DNA of 5,817 nucleotides, from positions 1 to 5,817 of the forward strand of contig DJLG01000171.1 in NCBI GenBank assembly GCA_002434915.1. Direction: 5' to 3'. The notes under the pieces were generated by a model. That model made no database searches. It saw only the letters and a list, made by a program, of their open reading frames with translations, and was not told the DNA's origin. How positions within the stretch are numbered: the stretch's first letter is position 1; every line of letters starts with the position of its first letter. A program made the translations under genes and the position numbers. Origin of the DNA: Proteobacteria bacterium UBA6522. Its GTDB lineage: Bacteria; Pseudomonadota; Gammaproteobacteria; Steroidobacterales; Rariloculaceae. This document shows, in pieces, positions 1-5,064 of the stretch.

Positions 1-73
1 CTCATTAATTTATGCGAGCACAGTGTTTTTGGTTGTTTGGGGTTTTTACGGGCAGTTAATGAGACTGCTTTTC
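1..73. repeat. Inverted repeats and small hairpin at the left edge
   Basis: Two overlapping structures are visible. CTCATTAA at 1-8 is the exact reverse complement of TTAATGAG at 56-63, with 47 bases between the arms. Separately, GCAGT (52-56) and ACTGC (64-68) form a 5-bp stem with a 7-base loop, extendable by G-T pairs, followed by TTTT on the plus strand at 69-72. The second resembles a weak intrinsic terminator for rightward transcription entering from outside the window. Leftward transcripts of the GST gene would also end here, but no T-run follows the stem on that strand. The stems are short and could arise by chance. Confidence 0.25.
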
Positions 74-97
74 CATCCATCAATATTTTTCGGTTAG
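2..97 (+). CDS. Possible 3' end of a membrane protein (partial)
   Basis: One rightward frame is open from the window edge to a TAG at 95-97. It reads as about 31 residues with a strongly hydrophobic, aromatic stretch (LIYASTVFLVVWGFYGQL), then a basic residue and a short tail (MRLLFHPSIFFG). This looks like a last transmembrane helix plus tail. One of the other two rightward frames closes within the first few codons; the other stays open but is less protein-like. If real, the gene would meet the leftward GST gene tail to tail with an 18-base overlap. The call rests only on composition and an open frame in a very short stretch, so chance is a serious alternative. The family cannot be named. 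A hairpin at 52-68 followed by four T lies inside this frame, which argues that either the hairpin or the frame is not functional. Confidence 0.3.
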   Translation, partial: SLIYASTVFLVVWGFYGQLMRLLFHPSIFFG

Positions 98-871
98 AGT
101 TTTCGTAGACTCTTGTGGTTCTTTAATCCATTCTGTTACAGCCTTATGAAAACTTGGGCGAGACTCGATCATAGCTGCCCATTTAGTGGTGTTTGGATAA
201 CCTGAGAATGGAAATCCGGCGTTCTTTAATGTTATGAACAGTGGTATCCAGGTTATGTCCGCCAACGAAAAAGCGCTACCTACTATCCAGTTTTGCATGT
301 CTAATTGTCGTTCAATACTAGAAAAACAGTCATGTAGGGTTTCTATTGCTATTGAAATACGTTTTTTTGATAGCCCTTCAGCAGAGGAATTCTCTGCGTG
401 AAATTTTAGTAGCTCGGTATTATCTTGGAGTTTGTAGTACTCAGATAATTCTTTATCAGTCTTCGACATACTTGCGCCAATCTGGTGGGCAAACATATAG
501 GCTTTCACATGTATATGGTTATCTGCTGCTAGACCCATCCAGTTCCACATGGACTTTTTTTCTTCATCATTTGTTGGTTGTAGACATGGTTTAGGAAAAG
601 TTTTGTCTAGATGTTTAAGGATGTCTGTTGATTCGATGTGAATCACGCCATCATGTATTAACGTGGGAACTAAACCTTTAGGGTGAATGCTAAAATAATC
701 TTTTGTGACATTTTCTGCACGTCTTAGATCGAGATGATGACTGGTCCAAGGTAGTTTTTTTTCTTCTAGGGCTATACGAACGCGCATTGAGCAGTTCGAT
801 TTTCTATAGTGGTATAGGTGTATACCCTTCAGTTCTGTGGCTTTTTTGTTTGTGGATTCAATGATGGTCAT
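80..871 (-). CDS. Glutathione S-transferase family protein (Ser/Cys active-site type)
   Basis: This is a 263-residue soluble, presumably cytoplasmic protein with no signal peptide. The N-terminal thioredoxin-like domain spans about residues 17-92. It contains SNCSMRVR (25-32), which aligns with the SSCSWRVR motif of zeta-class GSTs/maleylacetoacetate isomerases and with the SICSMK motif of the dehalogenase PcpC. It also contains the cis-proline motif VPT (68-70) and the glutathione-binding Glu-Ser pair (80-81). The C-terminal helical domain has the usual N-capping box in FSLADI (201-206). The length exceeds the common 200-230 residues; extra sequence around 130-170 may lengthen the helical domain. 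The start overlaps the apbE stop as ATGA and has no clear Shine-Dalgarno sequence, which suggests translation coupled to apbE. Family membership is secure. The reaction (isomerisation, reductive dehalogenation, ether cleavage or simple conjugation) cannot be decided from sequence. Confidence 0.9.
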   Translation of the reverse strand: MTIIESTNKKATELKGIHLYHYRKSNCSMRVRIALEEKKLPWTSHHLDLRRAENVTKDYFSIHPKGLVPTLIHDGVIHIESTDILKHLDKTFPKPCLQPTNDEEKKSMWNWMGLAADNHIHVKAYMFAHQIGASMSKTDKELSEYYKLQDNTELLKFHAENSSAEGLSKKRISIAIETLHDCFSSIERQLDMQNWIVGSAFSLADITWIPLFITLKNAGFPFSGYPNTTKWAAMIESRPSFHKAVTEWIKEPQESTKTLTEKY

Positions 872-1926
872 GAGATATCAGTTATGTATTTTGATAAATA
901 ATTTTTGTATGCCGGGCTTTGTAGGACTTGTGCACCAGAAGCCTTTATTAGAGTTAGTTGCACCGCAATTTTTTCTTGTATGGCGAGTTCCATAGAAGTC
1001 TCGGCTCCCAATACCATGAACGCAGTTGCAAGCGCATCTGCATCTATAGCCTTTTTTGAGATAACACTTACTGCCGTAAGTTCATTTGATACAGGCCATC
1101 CTGTTCTCGGATCTAGCATATGAGAGTAGCGTTTTTCCTCATGCATGAAGTAGTTTCTATAGTCTCCAGATGTGGCAATCGCCATATCTCTAAGTGGCAC
1201 CACACTCTGTATGATTTCTATTGAATCCTTGTCATTATTAAATAATGGATTTTCGATACCTATAGTCCAGTTGTTACCATCTGCACGCACACCGCGTGTT
1301 CGTATTTCACCGCCTACCTCTACCATATAGGATGAAAAACCAGCCTGATCTAACAGTTCCCATATATGATCTACTGCAAAGCCTTTGGCAATTGCAGAGA
1401 AATCTAATTTTAAGTTGGGTTTTGTCTTACGTGCGGCCGGCGGGGCGCTCTGAATTTCAAGAAACTGAAAACCTGCAGACTCTAATAGCACATCGATCTC
1501 GGTCTTGCTGGGCAATGTTTTCTGAGTGTAACTTGGACCAAACCCCCATAGATCAACCAATGGTCCTATGGTCATATCAAAAGCCCCATTGGATAACTCA
1601 CTCACTTTAATACCTTGCTGTAAAATACTTAAGAAGTCTGGAGAGACTTCAAACCAATCGTCCCCGGTATAGTTATTGAATTGATTGATTTCTGAAGAGT
1701 CGCGATAGTTTGAGAAGCGCTGGTCAAGATCAGTTAGAGTCTCCTCAATTTTTGTTGCAAGCGTCTCCATTACTTGTGTCTTGTCTGAGACTATTACTTG
1801 TACTGAGTAATTTGTACCCATGGTATAACCACTTAGCTCTAGTGCTTGTGGGTATCTAGTGCATGCGAATAGCGCTGTAATGACGATTGAAACGCTTATC
1901 CAGTAGGTTAGTTTTAAAAGGTTCAT
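868..1926 (-). CDS. apbE: FAD:protein FMN transferase, lipoprotein
   Basis: This 352-residue ApbE-family enzyme uses FAD and Mg2+ to attach FMN covalently to a threonine of exported target proteins, acting in the periplasm. The N-terminus is a lipoprotein signal: a lysine at position 5, a hydrophobic stretch, then LFAC with the lipidated Cys at 22. Family motifs appear in order: MGT (36-38), GAFDMTIGPL (114-123), DFSAIAKG (175-182), VGGEIR (204-209), WTIGIENP (220-227), ATSGDY (251-256), HMLDPRTG (269-276) and the metal/flavin-binding DADALAT (295-301). Length is normal for the family, and no key motif is missing. No Shine-Dalgarno sequence is evident before the ATG; the upstream sequence is very AT-rich. 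The gene leads a leftward two-gene unit with a GST. A target protein carrying the usual Asp-x-x-Ser/Thr-Gly/Ala-Ala-Thr flavinylation motif was not seen in the window, so its client is probably encoded elsewhere. Confidence 0.95.
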   Translation of the reverse strand: MNLLKLTYWISVSIVITALFACTRYPQALELSGYTMGTNYSVQVIVSDKTQVMETLATKIEETLTDLDQRFSNYRDSSEINQFNNYTGDDWFEVSPDFLSILQQGIKVSELSNGAFDMTIGPLVDLWGFGPSYTQKTLPSKTEIDVLLESAGFQFLEIQSAPPAARKTKPNLKLDFSAIAKGFAVDHIWELLDQAGFSSYMVEVGGEIRTRGVRADGNNWTIGIENPLFNNDKDSIEIIQSVVPLRDMAIATSGDYRNYFMHEEKRYSHMLDPRTGWPVSNELTAVSVISKKAIDADALATAFMVLGAETSMELAIQEKIAVQLTLIKASGAQVLQSPAYKNYLSKYITDIS

Positions 1927-2050
1927 TAAATGTTTAAAATTTTAAGGGATCAAAACTGCAATTGTCTCTTATGATGTGATCATACAAGGCAGTCTCGTTT
2001 TCGGTATGGTTTTAAGTTCTGTAATTACAAATACACATTTAAGGGTAATT
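1927..2050. promoter_or_regulatory. Divergent AT-rich intergenic region between apbE and the heme-propeller gene
   Basis: This spacer must hold the promoters of both divergent units unless they are read from further away. A 12-bp perfect palindrome, TTAAAATTTTAA, lies at 1934-1945, 8 bases upstream of the apbE start. It could be a melting region or an operator, but it is pure A/T and so less surprising. On the plus strand, TATGAT at 1970-1975 matches five of six bases of the -10 consensus, but no convincing -35 lies 16-18 bases upstream. TGATCA at 1977-1982 is a small palindrome. No complete sigma70 promoter could be assigned on either strand. Confidence 0.35.
2041..2045 (+). promoter_or_regulatory. 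Ribosome binding site deciding the GTG start
   Basis: AAGGG sits five bases upstream of an in-frame GTG at 2051-2053. The longer alternatives, GTG at 1976 and ATG at 2006, have no Shine-Dalgarno-like sequence before them. They would also put 25 or 15 extra residues in front of what reads as a complete export signal (SKK followed by a hydrophobic core). Spacing and protein features therefore both favour the 2051 start. Confidence 0.7.
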
Positions 2051-3637
2051 GTGTCAAAAAAACTTGTTATTGGTGCGATTTTACTCATAGTTATTGCTTG
2101 TGTTGGGGTAATTGAGATGAAACGCTATTGGAATCAACAAGCTGGTGCTGAGCTTGCTGGTATCTATTGTGGTAACTGCCATCTTGAGCCTGAACCAGAT
2201 ATCTTCCCCCGCCACAGTTGGGAAGTAGCGCTTGGATATATGGGTGGTTGGCTTGGGATTGAAAATATTGATTATTTAGCTGAATCTCCTGAGCTTGCAA
2301 ATACAATTGTTCAAAACAGACATGAGGTTCTGAGGCGTGAGGGGGTTTTTCCAAGCGCCCCATTATTGAATCAGGAAGATTGGGAGCTTTTACGTGAGTA
2401 TTATTTATCTAGCGCGCCTACAAGAGCATTGGGACAGTTTAATAAGCCCGAACTTCAGCTTGAACTGCCTCGCTTCGATGTTTTCAGGACGAGCTATAAC
2501 CGGTCGCCTGCAGTTACGACTTTGGTCCATATAAGAGAGGAGACTGGTGAAATCTATGTTGGTGATAGCTTAACTCAGTCGCTTTCGGTGCTTGATAGTG
2601 ATGGACAGTTGCTAGTCTCACGACAGTTTCGACCAGCAATCTCACCTGTCGATATGCAATTTGTAGGGGAGACTGCTTATCTTGGTTCGATTGGAGATTT
2701 AGGTGCTACACAGTTGGCAAGCGAACGTCCAGCACATATCTCATTGCTGAGATTGCTCGATCAGGAAATAGCAAATGCAACTTCTGAGATCGTTATACCA
2801 AATCTTTTTCGAATGGCAGATCTGGAATTGGCTGATCTTGACGGTGACAGCCAATTAGATCTTATTACCAGTGGTTTTGGATCAATAACGGGGAATGTTT
2901 CTATGTTTAAGGGGCTTCCTGGCGGGCTGTTCGAACAAGAGGAGGAGGTGCTTTTAAATATGCCTGGTGCAGTCAAGACCGAAGCCTATGATTTTAATGA
3001 TGATGGTCTTTTAGACGTAATGGCGCTTATTTCAGATGCTCGAGAAGGTCTCTATATATTAGTGAATCAGTCTGAAGGTGTATTTTCTCAGGAAATGGTC
3101 TTTGAAGCACATCCTAGTTATGGGCATACCTATTTTGAGCTGCATGATTTTAATGATGACGGTTTAATTGATGTGCTAGTTACCAATGGTGATAACGTTG
3201 ATTCGGACCCCTATAACACAACAAAAAATTATCATGGTGTTCGCATTTACCTTAATCGCGGTAGTTATGAATTTGAGGAAGCGTACTTTTATCCGATGTA
3301 CGGTGCTTTCAGGGCTAAGGCAGCAGATTTTGATGGTGATGATGATTTAGATATTGCTGTTACTTCATTCTATGCAAATTACGCGGCAGATATTCCAGAG
3401 GTATTCACTTATCTTGAGAACCAAGGATCGTTTGAGTTTGTTCCTTACACCACCGAACTTGTTAATCAGGGGCGTTGGTTAAGTATGGATATTGGTGATG
3501 TTGATGGAGACCAAGACGTGGATGTTGTTCTGGGCGGTGGTTATATTTCAGTAGGTCTTGAAGCCTATCCGCAAGTGGTGGAGAGATTAAGTGAGTTTGG
3601 TGAACCAGTGCTTATACTTAAAAACACACTAAATTAA
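2051..3637 (+). CDS. Membrane-anchored mono-heme c protein with FG-GAP/VCBS propeller
   Basis: From the GTG start the product has 528 residues. Residues 2-22 are SKK plus a hydrophobic core. VIAC (14-17) fits a lipobox with Cys17, although a plain signal anchor is also possible because hydrophobic residues follow. CGNCH (40-44) is a CxxCH heme c attachment site, followed by EPEPD. Met64 in GYMGGWLGI is a candidate distal heme ligand (inference). DWELLREYYLSSAP (110-123) closes a small cytochrome-like domain of a type known to precede FG-GAP repeats in many marine bacteria. The rest, from about 135, reads as a beta-propeller. It has five Asp-rich calcium-type loops of pattern DxDxDxxxD or close variants: DLDGDSQLD (262), DFNDDGLLD (314), DFNDDGLID (366), DFDGDDDLD (426) and DVDGDQDVD (483). 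The expected location is the periplasmic face of a membrane. Its partner and substrate are unknown; electron transfer is inferred only from the heme site. It is probably co-transcribed with the YVTN gene 19 bp downstream. Confidence 0.85.
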   Translation: MSKKLVIGAILLIVIACVGVIEMKRYWNQQAGAELAGIYCGNCHLEPEPDIFPRHSWEVALGYMGGWLGIENIDYLAESPELANTIVQNRHEVLRREGVFPSAPLLNQEDWELLREYYLSSAPTRALGQFNKPELQLELPRFDVFRTSYNRSPAVTTLVHIREETGEIYVGDSLTQSLSVLDSDGQLLVSRQFRPAISPVDMQFVGETAYLGSIGDLGATQLASERPAHISLLRLLDQEIANATSEIVIPNLFRMADLELADLDGDSQLDLITSGFGSITGNVSMFKGLPGGLFEQEEEVLLNMPGAVKTEAYDFNDDGLLDVMALISDAREGLYILVNQSEGVFSQEMVFEAHPSYGHTYFELHDFNDDGLIDVLVTNGDNVDSDPYNTTKNYHGVRIYLNRGSYEFEEAYFYPMYGAFRAKAADFDGDDDLDIAVTSFYANYAADIPEVFTYLENQGSFEFVPYTTELVNQGRWLSMDIGDVDGDQDVDVVLGGGYISVGLEAYPQVVERLSEFGEPVLILKNTLN

Positions 3638-3656
3638 TGAGGTTGAGAAAAGTTAC

Positions 3657-4718
3657 ATGTTGTGGGCTATAAAGATGATATTCAAAACACTGTTCGATAG
3701 GTTTATGTGGGCATTAGTTGTATGTTTTTTGGTGTCTAATGCTTTTGCGCTTGATGGGACTTTGATCGTTGCTAACAGAACTGGTGGAAGTATTTCTTTT
3801 ATTGATTTGAATGTGGGGGTAGAGGTTGCTCGTTTGCCGGTTGGGCCTATTATTCCTCATGAAGTAGCGGTTTCTCCAGATGGAAGGTTTGCTTTGACAA
3901 GCGAGTATGGTCCCAATGACCGTCCGGGACAGCATGTTCTCTTGATAGATATTTCCAATGCGAGCCTCATTGGGCGGATTGATCTTGGGCCAAACTCCCG
4001 CCCTCATACGGTGCTTTTTCTGCCAGATGGCCGGCGTGCGATTGCCACCATGCAGGATTCTGATCAATTGGCTCTTATAGATATAGCGTTACAACAGGTT
4101 ATTAGACTCTATCCTACAGGTGGCAGGGAAGGTCATATGGCGAGGTTAAGTCCTGACGGGTCGCGGGCATATGTTGCTAGCCGGCTTGAAAAAGGAACGC
4201 TATCAGTTGTGTTTCTTGACGAAGAACGTGATCCCGTAGTCATAGAAACGGGGCTAGGAGCTGAGGGGCTGGATGTTTCAATGGATGGTAGTGAGATATG
4301 GGTTGCGAATAGGCAAGAAAGATCTATCTCTATTATTGATGCTGATTCATTAGAGGTTGTATCTGTGCTCGACTCAAGGCCGCTTGCTGGCAGAATAGAT
4401 ATAGGATCAGAGGGATATGCTGTGGTGCCGAACGGTAATACACGTGGGACCCCCGTTTCTCAGTATTTACGTCTATTTAACGTTCAGTCGCGAGAGTTGG
4501 TTGTAGAAGTACCGCTCCGGGATGGCAGCCCTCAAAACGGAAATTTCGGTGTCCTTGTTCAGGATGACGTGGTTTTCGCGAGCGATCCTCATCAGGGCAC
4601 GATCCAGACGTTTACGCTAGATGGTTTGGTTAATCGACAGGTGCTGATATCCAATCATGACGGGCCTGATGGCATGGCTTGGACCCCGATTAGGCTGAAT
4701 GCGATGATTATTGACTAA
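3657..4718 (+). CDS. Exported YVTN/YncE-like beta-propeller protein
   Basis: The 353-residue product has an N-terminal signal peptide with hydrophobic core MWALVVCFLVSNAFA (17-31) and likely cleavage after AFA, so the mature protein starts near LDGTL. The remainder is made of propeller blades with the YVTN-type alternation: a hydrophobic ID strand (FID, LID, IID), then a PDG turn, then a strand. Blade turns are VSPDGRFALTS (72), FLPDGRRAIAT (121), LSPDGSRAYVAS (164) and VSMDGSEIWVAN (207). A histidine precedes three of them at the same place (His68, His117, His160). No CxxCH or enzyme signature is present. Such proteins bind ligands or partners in the periplasm; the role here is unknown. The ATG at 3657 is preceded by GAG at spacing 9. 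ATG at 3675 (residue 7) would also leave a good signal peptide. It lies 19 bp after the heme-propeller gene, so it is likely the same transcript. Confidence 0.8.
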   Translation: MLWAIKMIFKTLFDRFMWALVVCFLVSNAFALDGTLIVANRTGGSISFIDLNVGVEVARLPVGPIIPHEVAVSPDGRFALTSEYGPNDRPGQHVLLIDISNASLIGRIDLGPNSRPHTVLFLPDGRRAIATMQDSDQLALIDIALQQVIRLYPTGGREGHMARLSPDGSRAYVASRLEKGTLSVVFLDEERDPVVIETGLGAEGLDVSMDGSEIWVANRQERSISIIDADSLEVVSVLDSRPLAGRIDIGSEGYAVVPNGNTRGTPVSQYLRLFNVQSRELVVEVPLRDGSPQNGNFGVLVQDDVVFASDPHQGTIQTFTLDGLVNRQVLISNHDGPDGMAWTPIRLNAMIID

Positions 4719-4726
4719 TGTCCCAT

Positions 4727-4757
4727 AAAAACCACACTTTATAACTGTGGTAAAAAA
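4727..4757. terminator. Terminator-like hairpin after the heme/YVTN pair
   Basis: ACCACA (4731-4736) and TGTGGT (4746-4751) form a perfect 6-bp stem with a 9-base loop, starting 13 bases after the YVTN stop codon. On the plus strand the stem is flanked by A runs on both sides and is not followed by T, so it is not a classic intrinsic terminator for the upstream genes. On the minus strand the stem is followed by a short T run, so the better terminator reading is for leftward transcription. It may also serve as a 3' end-stabilising hairpin for the rightward mRNA. Confidence 0.35.
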
Positions 4758-4795
4758 GTATTATTGATATTTTGTCTATAGGTTTTTGGTATATC

Positions 4796-4817
4796 TTTAC
4801 TCAAGCAATAGAGTAAA
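4796..4817. repeat. 7-bp inverted repeat
   Basis: TTTACTC (4796-4802) and GAGTAAA (4811-4817) are perfect reverse complements around an 8-base loop. No T run follows on the plus strand. It could be an operator, a second weak 3' hairpin for the upstream transcript, or chance in AT-rich DNA. Confidence 0.3.
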
Positions 4818-4881
4818 AACGACCCCTTTATGATGTCTCTTAAAAACAACAACTATTTACCAATTAGTGCCTTGTAGCTTA

Positions 4882-4911
4882 TTGACTACACTAGTACATG
4901 TTTGCGAAAAT
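4882..4911 (+). promoter_or_regulatory. Candidate sigma70-type promoter for the receptor gene
   Basis: TTGACT (4882-4887) matches five of six bases of the -35 consensus. After an 18-base spacer, GAAAAT (4906-4911) matches four of six bases of the -10, and TGC directly before it supplies an extended -10 TG. Transcription would start near 4918, leaving a leader of roughly 147 bases that contains the foldable GC-rich element and the palindrome. The call is by eye only; the weak -10 is the main doubt. Confidence 0.35.
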
Positions 4912-4923
4912 GGCTGGGTGTGA

Positions 4924-4958
4924 GGCTCGCCTCGTGGCGAACCGAGCTATACGTATAG
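4924..4958 (+). promoter_or_regulatory. GC-rich foldable element and 12-bp palindrome in the receptor leader
   Basis: TCGCC (4927-4931) pairs with GGCGA (4936-4940) around a TCGT loop, extended past a C-A mismatch by GG (4924-4925) with CC (4942-4943). A competing pairing joins GCTCG (4925-4929) with CGAGC (4943-4947). Next to these is the perfect palindrome CTATACGTATAG (4947-4958). The first parts could be alternative RNA folds and the palindrome a dimeric repressor or activator site. This patch is clearly more GC-rich than the rest of the spacer. No known riboswitch class is recognised. Confidence 0.3.
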
Positions 4959-5051
4959 TTAGTTGTTTGTTATTTCGTCAAGAGCCTGATCTTTGCGTTA
5001 AGTGTTTGTTGAATGCAGACGTAGGGGGAGGGAAGTCTCTAAATGAAAGTA

Positions 5052-5056
5052 AGAGG
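5052..5056 (+). promoter_or_regulatory. Ribosome binding site of the TonB-dependent receptor
   Basis: AGAGG lies eight bases upstream of the ATG at 5065, a near-ideal spacing. It fixes the receptor start just before a clear signal peptide, and is one of the two good ribosome binding sites in this window. Confidence 0.75.
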
Positions 5057-5064
5057 AAAATAAT

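Larger units (their letters stand above)
4719..5064. other. 346-bp intergenic region before the TonB-dependent receptor
   Basis: The left half is AT-rich and holds two simple hairpins (4731-4751 and 4796-4817). The right half holds a candidate promoter (4882-4911), a GC-rich foldable element plus a 12-bp palindrome (4924-4958), a purine-rich stretch around 5022-5034 and the receptor ribosome binding site. A 52-codon rightward frame (4910-5068) overlaps the receptor start as ATGA but has no ribosome binding site and no recognisable family. A frame of eight codons starts at 4718, overlapping the stop of the YVTN gene, and is too short to support. I recognise no tRNA, known riboswitch or attachment site here. 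Confidence 0.6.

Noticed and set aside
905..1610. Rightward open frames inside apbE, and frames antisense to the propeller and receptor genes
   Set aside because: They lie opposite well-supported genes, show no family motifs and have no ribosome binding sites; they are shadows of the coding strand.
1975..1986. TGTGATCATACA as a CRP-type binding site
   Set aside because: Only the left half-site TGTGA fits; the right half TCACA at the proper spacing is absent.
2693..2728. GDLGATQ in the heme-propeller protein as an ApbE flavinylation site
   Set aside because: It has Asp and GAT, but the spacing and the required Ser/Thr before the Gly/Ala-Ala-Thr do not fit the known motif.
3657..4718. YVTN protein as a lactonase or selenium-binding protein
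   Set aside because: Its propeller signature is shared widely, and no active-site pattern specific to either family was seen.
4718..4744. Eight-codon frame starting at the YVTN stop
   Set aside because: It is too short, lacks a recognisable ribosome binding site and runs into the hairpin.
4719..5064. Cobalamin or other known riboswitch before the receptor gene
   Set aside because: No conserved box of a class I know was recognisable; only short local stems are present.
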